DNA from: Chelonoidis abingdonii | Taxonomy: Eukaryota > Chordata > Testudines > Testudinidae | DNA length: 64,000 bases | Assembly: GCF_003597395.2 (NCBI RefSeq) | Contig: NC_133771.1 | Coordinates: 47,138,076 to 47,202,075, forward strand | Direction of reading: 5' to 3' | Shown here: one piece after another, positions 32,500-45,600 of the stretch | Numbering within the stretch: the stretch's first letter is position 1 | Layout of the letters: each line of letters opens with the position of its first letter | The notes under the pieces: model-generated | What the model was told of the DNA's origin: nothing | The model's database searches: none | The model's input: the letters and a program-made list of their open reading frames with translations, nothing else | Translations under genes and position numbers: made by a program

Positions 32500-32950
32500 A
32501 CAGTCTCAACTTTTGATTTTGAAAAACAAACTAAAAACTGAAAAATTTCAGTTGAAAATAATTAAAAAATAAGTTAGAAAATGCCATTATGGTGCCTCAA
32601 TGGGAGCTGTTGCTGAGGTGTTGTTCAGCTGTGTAGTCCATGATGTCCCATGATGAACCATAGTCTCACCTCTTGTTGAGCCACTAAAGTGCATCATGGG
32701 AGATTGTAGCCCAGCTGGGGACCCCTGCCCCAGAGCAGAATGGAAGCATGAGGCACCTGAATTATAACTATTATGAGGAAATATGGCTGCATTTCTGAAT
32801 AGAAATGTTTCCATTTTGAGATGTTTGGTTTTCAACAAAAAGTCAAAATTTTCCAAGGAAAGAAGATGCTTGTTGCAAAAAATTGTGTTTAGTCAATAAA
32901 CTAATTTTCCATTGAAAAACAGTTTGAATAGAACATTTTTGACCAGCAGC
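32500..32950. repeat. AT-rich interspersed repeat with GC-richer inner inverted repeat
   Basis: The outer parts carry AAAATTTC/TTTTCCA words and end near GACCAGCAGCCCTATTTCCT, like the 9955 and 6440 copies. The inner part has GGTGCCTCAATGGGAG at 32591 and GAGGCACC near 32751, which pair as inverted repeats. It may be a composite. Confidence 0.5.
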
Positions 32951-33437
32951 CCTATTTCCTAGCTTTTGTTGGGCAATATTTTAAAGTCCTTATTCCATTA
33001 TTATTCTGGCAAAACTCCAACTGAAACTAGGCAAAGCTGTCAGAGGGCCTTAGGGTTTGGCCCATTGTCTTTGTAAAATAAAAGCTAAACTTTAGGTCAA
33101 GGTTATCAAGAGAGAGCAGTGATTTTGCATGCCTCAATTTTTGGGTACCCAGCTTGAGACACCTTTATGGGGTTTGATTTTCTGAGAGTGTGTGGCTCAG
33201 CATTTTCTAAAAATCAAGCCCTTTAAAAAGCATCTCAAGTTTAAAACCCCAAAAATGAAAACATGCAAAATCACTGGAGACTTTTGAAGTTTGCCCTGTA
33301 TTTACTAGTGAGTTGATTTTTAATAGATACTCTGATGAAATCAGATTAAATCCATTGTCATAAATTAGAATATTTATTTCTATTTCTGTAAGGAACAGCT
33401 TTATGGTTAAACCATTTTAGCAAATGTAAGAATTGAT

Positions 33438-33454
33438 AGCACCACCTAGTGCGG
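33438..33454 (-). promoter_or_regulatory. Weak CTCF-like motif
   Basis: AGCACCACCTAGTGCGG; its minus strand reads GCACTAGGTGGTGCT, which has one mismatch (T for C in GGC) to NCANNAGRNGGCRSY. Confidence 0.25.
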
Positions 33455-34727
33455 AAAATGCAAACCTGAAACTGATATTTGGTAACTTACAGAATCCCAT
33501 GGTAGGGAGGAAGGGAAGATGAGCATATCTCATAGTTATTGATCTAGCGCTTAGTTATTTCAGGTTAACAACTCTGAAATGAGTGATTTTTCACCCTTTT
33601 ATTATGCTACACTTTGGATAAATGTGTTAATGTTAAAATTAGTCATCTTAACAGGTTAAGCATTGGGAAAAAATGGGAGCAAAACCTCAGAGGAGTGAAG
33701 TCACTTTCTAGCACAGAATGGCCAAGATAGGAGGTGGTGCAGAGCTGCACCGCTCTAGAAACAGCTCTGGGAGAGAGTGTCTCTCAGTGGAGAAGGGTGG
33801 GACCTGGGCAAAGCCCCCTTGGGGTGGCTTTTGCTCTTGGAGGCAATAGAAGGGAGCTGTCCCTGCTCTCCCCTGAACATAGGCACTGCAGGGGGTGGGG
33901 GGAAGAAGAGAGGCTTCTTGCCCCGTCTCCCCGCATGCATGTTGAGGGACACACTTTACTCAAGTTCAACATGCCTGAAGTTGTTTTGAATTTCCCACTA
34001 CAACGAACTAGGCTTCATATTCTTGAGAGACAAGGTAAGGCACAACATGCCCTTGAGGACTTACAGTTTTAGAGGCTGGCTGATTAGAGTTATAAGGCCC
34101 CTTCTTCCTTCTGCATACAATTGACTAGAGTTAGGAGGGAGAGGAGCCTCTCTCAGAGGCCACACTTGTCCTAGCATATTCCCTCCACCCCCATCATTTC
34201 TGTGTAACTTTCTGCAGACGCCCTGGTAAGCAGGCAGGTCCTATACAACGTAGGCTTGATTAGAAAAAAATTGGCTTTTACTCAGATGGTCCACATTTGT
34301 TTTAATGTAAAACTAAGACTGAGATTCCAGAAAGCATGAAGATGACAAGATAGCTCAAACTCCAAAGGGAGGCTAACCTCACCAAGACAGCGAGTGATGA
34401 AAGCGAAGACCAGCAGGACCAGACTGAAGCCAGCTAAGGACAAGTGAAATCAGACAGGAGAAAATAAATGATCAGGTAAATGAAGAGTCAAAAGTCAGCC
34501 AAGTCCAAGTGAAAGGCTCAAGAAATTATCGAAATGAAGCAGCTCAGACACTAATAGTATAAGGTGGTAACAGCAAATCCCATCTTCACTTGAAAGCTTC
34601 GGTCAACAGGCAGAAATGAAAAAAGCTCTGAATCTTTGAAATTAAATCAGTCAAGAAGTCAACAGCATTAAAAGAAAAGCAGATCAAAACCTGAATTCTG
34701 TGCAGAAAGAATGGGCTCCAGTCCTGG

Positions 34728-34865
34728 GGCTTGTCTGCGTGGGGAAACTGACCAGCTGAGCAATAGCGAAAAAGCTAAAAGTTACTTTGTTCTGGAATAT
34801 AGTGCCCACACTAGGATAGCTTATTCTGCTATAGCTATGCCAGTTAATTTCCCCGTGTAGATGAG
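34728..34865. mobile_element. Foldback MITE
   Basis: The left end GGCTTGTCTGCGTGGGGAAA pairs with the right end TTTCCCCGTGTAGATGAG. It is a short palindromic element of the 'GTCTACACGGGGAA' type found repeatedly in reptiles. Confidence 0.7.
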
Positions 34866-35399
34866 TTCGGAGTGAACCACCAAAACTACAAATTATTAGA
34901 AGACAATAAATATTTTAGACTGAAAGAGACTGCCAGCTGCTCTTCAGTGATTAAGAACCCGTAAGTCCCATTCAGAGAGTTGTAATGTTGGTATATGCTA
35001 TGGAATCCTTCACCAAGTTTCTAGCCACAGGAATGAGAGAGTATTCCTACACTGCTGATCTGGATAAATTAATCAATTCAGAGATGAGTCATCTGTGAAG
35101 GAAGATCCACTAGGATGCTTAATATGCCTGTTTGAAATAATAAGGCATGCAAACTGTAGGAGGACTGAAAGTCAGAGAGTTCCATTTCTTGCTGCTACTG
35201 TAAAGGAAACTGTACTTGTTGTGCTAATGGTGGAATTGATGGGAATGACACAGGAAGGGTTATCAAGCATTAGGATCTGCATTAAGCACCCGAGTTGGAG
35301 TTGGATACTAAATAGAGCTAATTAGAGTACAGTTCAAGTATCATATTAGAAGCCATGAAGAACCTCTCCCTGGATTTGCTGAAAACAAGAACCATTTAG

Positions 35400-35970
35400 T
35401 ACATGTTCTATAATCTCTCTTCTTGTCTCTCTTCTCTTCAGCACACTATCATCAAGGCAGCCTTCCTTTCCTGCCAAGCCAGTTCTTTTTCTCCTCACTG
35501 GCTTCTTTCTCAGAAAGTTTAAGCTTCCCCTGCTCACTTTTAAAGCTCTTCATCAAACTGTGCTCTCATCTCTTCCTCTACTGCCTTACATGCTATCCAA
35601 ACTTCTCTCTTGTTTGCTTCCTATGTCCCTGTAAGTCACTTGTCTGTTCTGCTTTTCTCCAGAGGCTTGGAACATCCTCCTAATTATGTTAAGTTCTCCA
35701 TACCTCAAAAATCTGATAATCCGTCTGTTCCAGGAAACATTCCAGCCCTACACCCACACACTACTCGGAGCCCTATCTTGTGAGATGTTAGAGCACTGAT
35801 CTCTCCCCTTTTGTTCTCTGTGTTATTATTAATCATTTAATATTATTTATTTATATTATTGTAGAGCCTAGGAGCCCTAGTCATTGTGCCAGGTGCTGTA
35901 CAAACACAGAACAAAATGAGACATTCCTTGGCCCAAAGAGTTTACAATCTCTGTCTGATATTGTACCCAC
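35400..35970. repeat. Two pieces of the ancient LINE-like family in opposite orientations
   Basis: 35400-35820 (plus) contains TTTAAAGCTCTTCATCAAACTGTGCTCTCATC and CTTGGAACATCCTCC, a pre-3' region. 35835-35970 is the 3' end in reverse (GGTGCTGTACAAACACAGAAC). The second matches the copy at 28.8 kb. Confidence 0.55.
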
Positions 35971-36719
35971 CAGTGCAGACATTTTATGCTTTGCTTAGCA
36001 CATTTTATTTGTGAAGCACAGAATGCACTGATGGCACCATCTAAATAATTATCAGACATTTCCAGCTGCCCAAGAGCTACAGGCTGTCTTGTGCTGAAAG
36101 CAATTGCCGGATGAATTTAAAGAAAGGTTAATTTCAGATGAAGGTTGAGTTTCCACCTCCGCCGTACCTTGTTTAAATGTTTGCTCACCTCTAATTATAA
36201 CACTTTCTGACATAAAACTACCTGTCTTAGATTTTCTGGATATCAAAATACACAGATCTGCACTCTTACCATTTCTCTTATAACAGCTCTCATTTTGTTC
36301 CAAAATGTTTATCTCCCAAGGTCATTTGTACAATGAAGATTAGAAAAATCACAATCCATTATATAGCATGGGCTTTCTTTTAATCTCCCTCTTAGTTTCC
36401 ATGAAGACTTTATTCTCATATTGGAAAAAAATTATAGCTCTGGTTTACAAATTCTCTGCTGTACGTGTACAGCAGTGGTGAAACAAAGGGAGAATATATT
36501 ATTTTGTTCAGTGCCCTGTCAAGTGACTTAATATTCTGGTTATCAGTACTACTAGAATCTGTTTTGAGGGCATTTCAAATTGTTACCTTGCAAATAACAG
36601 ATGATAGCTCTGGTCATCAAAACCTTTTCTATATCCTGCTATCCAAAATAGATCTTTAGAGAGATTAAAGTTGAGCTTCAAAAATAGGAGAAATAAAAAA
36701 ACAGAATGAATTCTGTATA

Positions 36720-37690
36720 GGCGGAGATGAGTGTTTGATTAAAGATCGTGAAATTTGGTGTTCTGTGACTGAACTTAACAATATGTATAAAGTAACGCAT
36801 ATTGGAAAATATAATCCCATCTATACATACAAAGTGATGGAGTCTGAAATTAGCTATTACCACTCAAGAAAGTGTTTTTGGAGTCATTGTGCACAGTTCT
36901 CTGAAAACATCTTCTCAATGTGCAGTCAAAAAAGCTAACAATGTTAGGAACCCTTAAGAAAGACGAAAGGGATCGATAATAATATAGTAAACATCGTAAT
37001 GTCACCCTGTAAATCCATGATATGCCCACACCTTGAATACTGCATGCACTTCTGGTCACCCCATCTCCAAAGAGATATATTAGAAATGGAAAAAGTACGG
37101 AGAAAGGCAACAAAAATTACTAGGGGTATGGAACAACTTCCACATGAGGAGAAATTAAAAAGACTGGGACTGTTCAACTTGGAAAAGAGGCAACTAAGAG
37201 GGGATATGACAGAGATCTAAAATATTATGAGTGGTGTGGAGAAAGTGAATAGGGAAGTGTTATTTTCCCCTTCACGTAACATAAGGACAAGGGGTTACCC
37301 AAGAAAAATCATAGGCAGCAGGTTTAAAACAAACATAAGGAAGTACTTCTTCACACAATGCACAGTCATCCTGTAAAATTCGTTGTCAGGGAATGATGTA
37401 AAGGTCAAAACTATAACTGGATTCAAAAAAATAATTAGGTAAGTTCATAGAGGATAGGTTCATCAATGACTATAGCCAAGATGATCAGGGATTCAACCCC
37501 ATACTTTGAGTGCTCCTAAGCCTCTGACTGCCAAATGCTGGGACTGGATGACCGGGGATGGATCACTTATGATTGCCCTGTTCTGTTCACTCCCTTTGAA
37601 GCACCTGGCACTGGCCACTGTTGGAAGACCAAGGACACCAGCCTAGATGGACAATTGGTCTGACCCAGTATGTCCGGTCTTATGTTCTTA
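36720..37690 (+). mobile_element. CR1 LINE, 5'-truncated, intact 3'UTR
   Basis: 36999-37220 reads as the C-terminal RT segment (CPHLEYCMHFWSPHLQRDI, KLKRLGLFNLEKRQLRGD). It is followed by a full CR1 3'UTR ending CTAGATGGACAATTGGTCTG ACCCAGTATGTCCGGTCTTATGTTCTTAT. The ORF upstream of it is decayed. Confidence 0.9.
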
Positions 37691-38964
37691 TACACTTTTG
37701 TGCACAACTCTGGCTTGTACTAGGTGTCATCAAATGGACTCTGTGTTTCCCATTTATTTCAGCAGCAATTATTTATTAATGCCCTGTGTTTTATGTTGTA
37801 TAGAGGTGATGATGTATGTCCTCCATCCCCATCTTTGTCTGCTCTTTTACATTCTACCATAAGAGGGCATGGTTGCATAGGGAATTCATTCCCAGAGGGC
37901 AAGAAGGAATTGCCCGCTCTAGCTCACTGTTACAGCCCTTCTGTTGTCAGAATAACACATTAACGTGTTATTGTGCCTGTGTAATCACAGCCCGTGTATC
38001 AATCTTGGTGCCTCTGTCAGAATATCCCATATCCCTGCACCGAGGGACTCTGAGTACAGGACCAATGGACATAAATGGCAAAACCTCAGAATGAATAGGA
38101 GTCACATCCCATTTCTACCTTGGCTTCTGCAACACACAGTTCCTCCCTATGGGTTTTCAGATTCACAAAGAATCATATCTTTTTGTTCTCCTTTCACCCT
38201 CCTCATATTAGTCACATGACCAAAAGTTCTAACAGCCCTCTCAACTCCTGTTGTACTGTCCACAGGGGACACCTCAGTGACCAAATGGTCCTATAGGGAT
38301 TGAACAATATTAATACAGTGTATGCATTCAATAACAATATTCAATAACACTAAATTATTTTATTACTAACTGCTGCAATATTCCTCGAAAAGAAATCAGA
38401 GGTGAACTCTGAGCAATCCTCAAGCCCTTGTCTGTTCAGGTGCCAATTTGTAATATTTGGGTGGGCTAGAACTTCATTGCCCTTCTCCAGTGCCTAAAAG
38501 ACTCCAACTTGCATAGAAAAGACCCTGGAGACCCAGAATTCAGTCACTGAGGATTTTCGGTAAGGATTGCACAGTGTCAACCTCCCTACAATCAAGTCCA
38601 AAAGAACAAAAGGAATGAATTTAATTCTTGAGTACCAACTTTATAAAAATCTCATTACGAAGAAACAATAATAATACTATCAATTTATACAACATAACAT
38701 GGCTACTTTATAAGCCACATACATTATCTTCACAGTTATACCTAAACATAAAAAAAGAAAACAAATTAAATCTCAACAGGTCAGTCCCCACAGAAACACA
38801 GTGAGAAGCCACCCAGAGTTTCCAAAACCTTAGGTTGAGTTCATCTGAGTCTCAGCTAGAGTCTTACGTCAGCAGCATTCACATCACACTCCCTGTCAGT
38901 ATCTGACCCAAGCCAGGGAAGCTAATGATCCAACTAGCATGTGCCGTTACACCCCATATTCTTC
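37691..38964. other. Intergenic stretch, unassigned
   Basis: No named feature. Overlapping plus-strand open frames at 37647-38219 are short and lack any domain; AT content rises after 38280. Confidence 0.35.
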
Positions 38965-39150
38965 ATAGAAATATTGTTATGATATGACTATGGCATAACT
39001 AAGATATGTTTTATGCAAGATGGATCATGTGAGGTGGTATTGAAAAGGTTATGATTTACTGACTGCGTTTATTCAATTTGTGTGCATGTATCATTTCTAT
39101 ATTGTCTATGTAACAATTACAAATGTGTGAGTATGTGCTTGGGATAATGA

Positions 39151-39465
39151 CAGGTTTCAGAGTAGCAGCCATGTTAGTCTGTATGCCCAAAAAGAACAGG
39201 AGTACTTCTGGCACCTTAGAGACTAACAAATTTATCTGAGCATAAGCTTTTGTGGGCTACAGCCCACTTCATCGGATGCATAGCATGGAACATATAGTAA
39301 GACGATATATATACACAGAGAACATGAAAAAGTGGAAGTAGCTTTTATAATCTTCTTACTATATGTTCCACTCTATGCATCTGATGAAGTGGGCTGTAAC
39401 CTACGAAAGCTTATGCTCAAATAAATTTGTTAGTCTCTAAGGTGCCACAAGTATTCCTGTTCTTT
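39151..39465. mobile_element. Complete palindromic MITE
   Basis: The left arm GGCACCTTAGAGACTAACAAATTTATCTGAGCATAAGCTTT pairs with the right arm AAAGCTTATGCTCAAATAAATTTGTTAGTCTCTAAGGTGCC. The centre carries ATATAGTAAGA.../...TCTTACTATAT, also inverted. The left terminus CAGGTTTCAGAGTAGCAGCC is present and the matching right terminus is lost. A half copy lies at 4285-4445. Confidence 0.85.
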
Positions 39466-39639
39466 ATGTGGTTGGGAAACGTCCACGAGACAGTAAAGCA
39501 ATCAGCCTTAATTGGACATTAGGAAAAGACAGTGAGTCTCCAAAGATGTGGACCCCCCCCATCTTGCCCAGGAGTCCTTCCGTTGGACCTTATCAGAAGT
39601 AAACCTTGTCTCATTCGCTAGCAAGTTAAAGAAGTATGG

Positions 39640-40690
39640 GCTGAATTGAATGGACTATAAGGTGGATAAAAAGCTGGTTAGATCATCGGGCTCAACAGGT
39701 AGTGATCAATGGCTCATTGTCTAGTTGGCAGCCAGTATCAAGCGGAGTGCCCCAAGGGTCGGTCTGGGGCCAGTTTTTTCAATATCTTTATAATGATCTG
39801 GAGGATGGTGTGGACTGCAAGTTATGACAACACCTGGGAGGAGTGGTAGAATACGCTGGAGGGTAGGGATAGCATACAGAGGGACCTAGACAAATTAGAG
39901 AACTGGGCCAAAAGAAATCTGATAAGGTTCAAACAAGGACATGTTGCAGAGTCCTGCACTTAGGACAGAAGAATCCCATGCATGCTACAGACATGGACCC
40001 AAGGCTAGGCACAGTTCTGAAAAAGGACCTACGGATTACAGTGGAGGAGAAGCTGGATATGAGTCAACAGTGTGCCCTTGTTTGCACAGAAGGCTAAGGC
40101 ATTTTGGGGTAATAAGTAGGGGCATTGCCAGCAGATCGAGGGACGTGATCATCCCCCTCTATTCGACATTGGTGAGGCCTCATCTGGGTACTGTGTCCTG
40201 TTTTGGGCCCACACTACAAGAAGGAGTGGGAAAATTGGAAAGAGTCAGCGGAGGGAACAAAAATGATTAGGGGCTGGAGCACATGACTTACAAGGAGAGG
40301 CAGAGGAATTCGGATTATGAATCTGCAGAAGAAGAAGAATAAGGGGGATTTGAATAGCTGCTTCCATACTGCCTGAAAGGGGGGTTCCAAGAGGGATGGA
40401 TCTAGACTGTTCTCAGTAGTACAGATGAACAGAACAAGGAGTAATGGTCCTCAGTTGCAGTGGGGGAGATTTAGGTTGGATATCTAGAAAACTTTTTCAC
40501 TAGAAGTGGTGAAGCACTGGATTGGGTTAATCTAGGGAGGTGGTGGAATCTCCTTCCTTAGAGGTTTTTAAGGTCAGGCTTGACAAAGTCCTGGCTGGGA
40601 TGATTTAGTTGGGGATTGATCCTGCTTTGGGCAGGGGGTTGGACTAGATGCCCCCCTGAGGGCCCTTCCAATCCTGATATTCTATGATTC
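39640..40690 (+). mobile_element. CR1 LINE, 5'-truncated, with intact 3' end
   Basis: The start encodes WIKSWLDHRAQQVVINGSLS-like RT text with the CPKGSVWGQF motif region. The 3' end is complete: TTGGACTAGATGCCCCCCTGAGGG followed by CTTCCAATCCTGATATTCTATGATTC. Stops and shifts break the frame. It lies within the LTR-like unit. Confidence 0.9.
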
Positions 40691-41560
40691 ATGGTAGCCC
40701 TCACACTGCAAGGTCATGTGATAAGGTCACCCGGTACAAAATACCACCTTGGACACTGCTGTTACTTTTCCACTGGAAACAAAGGCTTCCCGCCTTATGT
40801 AAATTCTATTTAAGGCTGGGAAGGAAGTCATTCAGGACTCTCCTCCATTGCCTCCCCAGGAGGGAAGACTGCTAAAAACACCTGGAGGGAAAGGCAGGAT
40901 TGAGTCCAGGCTGAGACAGTGGTCCAGTCTGTAAAGAGAAATAACTGGATTCTAAGCTACAGAAACTATGCAGCTTGCCTAAAACAACATAGAGTGAGAA
41001 ATTACATTTTGTAACCTGTTTCTTGAGTGCATTAAGATTAGTTTGCATGTTTTGTTTCATTTGCTCAGTAATCTGCTTTGTTCTGTTTGCTGTCACTTAT
41101 AATCACTTAAAATTTACCTTTTGTAGTTAATAAACTTATTTCTTGTTCATTTCAAAACCCAGTTTGTGCAATTCATATCTGGTGGGGAGAGGGAGAGGCA
41201 AAAAGCATTGTATATCTCTCTCCACCATGAGGGAGGGGGTGATTTTTATGAGCTTGCATTGCGCAGATCTCTCTATACAGCACAAGACAACATTATTTTT
41301 GGGATTACACCCAAAAGAAGGTGTGCACATGAGTGCTGGATAAATCCCTGAGCTGAATCTTCCCATACAGAGATGATTTCAGCCTGTGTTTGCAGCTGAG
41401 TGTGGTCTTACCTGTGTGTGTGCTAGAGAAGGCTTGAGGGCCTGGCACAGCAAGGACAGTGTGAGGAAGCCCAGGCTGGTGGAACAGGAAGATGCTGTGG
41501 GCTCCCAGCACATCAGGTGGCATCCCAGATGGGGGTTCCAACCCGTCACACAGGGGACCA

Positions 41561-42614
41561 CATTTGGTGATGAATCCTGGTCACGTGTCTCCTGAGGTAC
41601 ATTGCACATATGCTAAGAAGATCATCAAATCTGTAATCTGCTGAGTCAAAAGCAACATCTTCCCTCCACTTGCTTGCAGAAATTTTCAGTTTGAATCCAG
41701 GCAGACTCTTCCTCCTTCTCTGCTGAAATCACTCAGTTAGCTAGTCAGCTAATCAATCACTCAGTTAAATATATAGATTTAAAAAACCTTGCTGTAAAAT
41801 GCTCAGAGTTAGGGAAAACAGTCTGCTTTTTACTCCTGGGCTTAGCTTCTGTCAACCCACACAGGACACATGGCCTTTTGCAAAGCAGCTGCCCTGACTA
41901 GTTGCCCTCATGGAATGTGAGTTCAGCAGCAGGGAATCTATTGAGCATACCCAAAAGTACCACACCCAATTCCAGAAACTTCTGGATGTGGCGTGTTAAC
42001 TGTGCATCTGCCTAGCAAGAATGAACCAGGGACAATTCATTCTTCCCCACCCACATAGATCTCATCCTCACAGATCTCTTAAAGACATATCTCCCTGTTA
42101 GGTATATGGGTTACACCTGCTTTTTAGCATTAGCAATGGACTCAAGCCAATCCTGGATTTGAATGCACCAGGTCTTTGGTGAAGTCTTTGAGAAGGCTGA
42201 ATCAGGAGTCACCTGAGGGTTAAACCATTCTAGAAGCTCCCTGAGTTTTTCTTCTAACAAAGAGAGAAATACTGAGGATACTGCTTGTGCCTGAGCTCTT
42301 TTCTGGGACACAGGAAAATTGGGATGTCTTCATCAAATTTATGATTCAGTCCAGAGATAATATACTTGTCGTGTGATCCTGACTAGCTAGTGTATGATAC
42401 TCAACTGAGTGTTTCTTAGTCACTTGGTGCACGTTGGTTTTCAGTTGGTATGTAAATACTATGGTCTCATTTCCCTCCTCACCAAAGGATAGAGTAAACT
42501 TCCAAAAGAATCACAATTAAATACTAGAGAAAAAGCAATGAAAGGAAAAATGCATTGATATACAACCAGCCTAACTCATCTCTACCTCAGTGTTGCCTCA
42601 CTGTGTGACCTCTT
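41561..42614. other. Intergenic stretch, unassigned
   Basis: An isolated open segment on the minus strand (42111-42311, 66 codons) has amphipathic, Leu/Glu-rich text (SLLEEKLRELLEWF) but no recognisable family. Nothing else was seen. Confidence 0.3.
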
Positions 42615-45600
42615 CACATAGAATCATAGAAGTATAGGACTGCAGGGGACCTTAATAGGTCATCTAGGGTAGTCCCCTGCACTCAAGGCAGGACTATGTA
42701 ATAACTTGACCATTCCTGACAGTTCTTAAAAGCCTCCAATGACAGAGATCTCATGACTTCCCTAGGCAATTTGTTCTGGTGCTTAACTACCCTGACAGTT
42801 AGGAATTTTTCCCTAATGTCCAACCTAACCCTCCCTTGCTACAATCTAAACCCATTGGTTCTTGTCCTATCCTCAGAGGTAAAAGAGAATAATTTTTCAC
42901 CCTTCTTCTCGTAACTACCTTTTAGGTATTTGAAAACTGTTATGTCCCCCATCAGTCTTCTCTTCTCTAAACTAAAACCCAATTTTGCTCATAGGTCATG
43001 TTTTCTAGACCTTTAATAATTTTTGTTGCTCTTCCCAGGACTTTCTCCAATTTGACTATATCTTTCATGAAATGTGGGGCCCAGAAATGGACAGCTGAGG
43101 TCTCAGTGCAGAGTAGAGTAGAAGAATTACTTCATGTTTCTTGCTTACAACACTCCTGCTAGTACATCCCAGAATTATGTTTGCTTTTTTTGCACCAGTG
43201 TTACACTATTAACTCATATTTGTCTTGCGCTCATATCCTCCAAAGCACTTCCAATCCCTCTCAACTTGGTACCATCTGCAAACTTTGCAAGTGTACTCTC
43301 TATGCCATTATCTAAATCACTGATGAGGATATTGAACAGAACCGGACCCGGGAATAATCCCTGCAGAACCCCACTCGATATGCCCTTCCAGCTTGACTAT
43401 GAAACACTGATAACTGAACAGTTTACCAACCAGTTATGTACCCACTTTATAGTAGCTCCATTTAGGCTGTATCTCCCTAATTCATTTATGAGAGGGTCAT
43501 GCAAGACAATATCAAAAGCCTTACTAAAGTCAAAATATACCACCATCTACAACTTTCCCCAATCCACAAGGCTTATTACCCTGTCAAAGAAAGCTATTAG
43601 GTTGGTTTGACACGATATGTTCTTGACAAACCATATTGACTGTTACTTATCACCTTATTATCTTCTAGGTGTTTGCAAATTGATTGCTTGATTATTTGCT
43701 CCATTATTTTTCCAGGTACTGAAGTTAAACTAACTGGTCTGTAGTTTCCTGGGTTGTTTTTATTTCCCTTTTTATAGATGGGCATTATATTTGTCCCCTT
43801 CCAATTGCTAAATGGCTCAAATATCTCCTCATTCAGCTCCTTGAGTATTCTAGGATGTATTTCCTCTGGCCCTGATGACTTGAAGACATATAACTTGTCT
43901 AAGTAATTTTTAACTTATTCTTTCCCTATTTTAGCCTCTGATCGTAACCCATTTTCATTGGTATTCACTGTGTTAGATGTACAATTGCTACTAACCTTTT
44001 TAGTGAAAACTGAAAAAAAAAGTTATTTAGCAGTTCTGCCATTTCCACATTTTCTGTTATTGTCTTCCTCCACCCCCGCTCCCCCCAACACTAGGTACTG
44101 GGCCTACCCTGTTCTTGGTGTTCATCGTGCTTCTAATGCATTTGCAGAATGTTTTCTTGTTAACCTCTTTGTCCGTAGCTAACAATCTCATTTTGTGCCT
44201 TGGCCTTTCCAATTTTGTTCCTACATACTTGTGTTTGTTTATATTCATCCTTCATAATTTTATCTAGTTTCCACTTTCTGTAGGTGTAAAACTCTTTTGA
44301 GTTTCAGATCACTGAAGATCTTCGAGTTAAGCCAGGGTGGTCTCTTACCTTACTTCCGATCTTTCCTACACAGTGGGATAGTTTGCTCTTGTGCCTTTAA
44401 TAATGTCTCTTTGAAAAACTGCCAACCCTCTCAAACTGGTTTTCCCCTTAGACTTGCTTCCCATGGGATCTACCCTGCCAACTCCCTGAGTTTGCTAAAG
44501 TCTGCCTTCTTGAAATCCATTGTCTTTATTCTGTTTTCCCTCCTACAATTCCTTCAAATTATGAACTCTTATCATTTCATGATCACTTTCATTCAAGCTG
44601 CCTTCCACTTTCAAATTCTCAACCAGTTCCTCCCTATGTGTCAAAATCAAATCTAGAACAACCTCTCTCCTAGTTGCTTTCTCCACCTTCTGAAATAAAA
44701 ATTTGTCTCCAATGCATTCCGAGAACTTTTTGGATATTTGGTGCCCTTCTGTGTTATTTTCCCAACAAATATCTGGGTAGTTGAAGTCCCCCATCACCAC
44801 CAAGTCTTGTGCTTTGGATTATTTTATTAGTAATTTTTTAAAAAAGCCTCATCTACCTCTTCTTCCTGCTTAGGTGGTCTATAACACCACCCTTGTCTTT
44901 TTAGTTTTTATCCTCACCCAGAGACTTTCCATCTCAACCTCAATCCAAGTGTATACATCTTTGTTAAGGAAACACCATATCCCTTTTTCCCCACCTGTCC
45001 TTCCTGAGCAAACTGTACCCTTCAATACCAATATTCCAGTCATGTGTATTATCCCACCAAGTCTCTGTGATGCCAACTATCTCATAGCTGTGTTTATTCA
45101 CTAGTATTTCTAGTTCTGCTTGTTTTTTCCCCATACATCTTGCATTAATATTCAGACATCTAAGATATGGATTTGATTTCCCTTCTATGTTCCCTCTTAT
45201 CTCTTCCTTGTCTCCCATGGTTCCCTTCCCACCCCGCCCCCTGATTCTAAACCTTCTCCCAAGTCTCCATGTTTCTGACATACATGTGGGCTTTTGTCAC
45301 CTGCCCTCATCAAACCTAGTTTAAGACCCTCCTCACTAAATTAGCCAGTGTTTATCCAGAGATCCTTTAGCAATTCCTCAAAGGGGACCACATCTCTGCG
45401 TAGCAGTCCTTCTTCCCGGAGCGGCATCAGTCAAGAAAACTGAAGCCCTCCTGGTGACACCATCTGCACAGCCCTGCATTCAGCTTCAGGATGCATCTGT
45501 CTCTGCTTGGGCCCCTACTCTTGACCAGAAGAATCAAAGAGAATAACACCTGTGCCCCCAGCTCCTTCACCCTCACTGCCAGAGCCTCGTAGTCACTTCT

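Larger units (their letters stand above)
38965..41560 (+). mobile_element. Long LTR-like unit (possible solo LTR) with two nested insertions
   Basis: The outer sequence starts near TGTTATGATATG (38975), has a late polyadenylation-like TTAATAAACTTATTTCTTG (about 41127) and ends near CCAACCCGTCACACA (about 41555). This TG...CA layout with an internal poly(A) signal resembles the long LTRs of turtle retroviral-type or gypsy elements. A foldback MITE (39151-39465) and a CR1 (39640-40690) split it. I found no target duplication and no internal coding region, so the solo-LTR reading is tentative. Confidence 0.42.

Noticed and set aside
42111..42311. 66-codon minus-strand frame with Leu/Glu-rich helix text
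   Set aside because: Too short, and no homologous family could be named without a search; left as unassigned.
43134..43610. 158-codon plus-strand open frame
   Set aside because: It is the complementary strand of the CR1 reverse-transcriptase/3' region; the minus-strand reading is the meaningful one.
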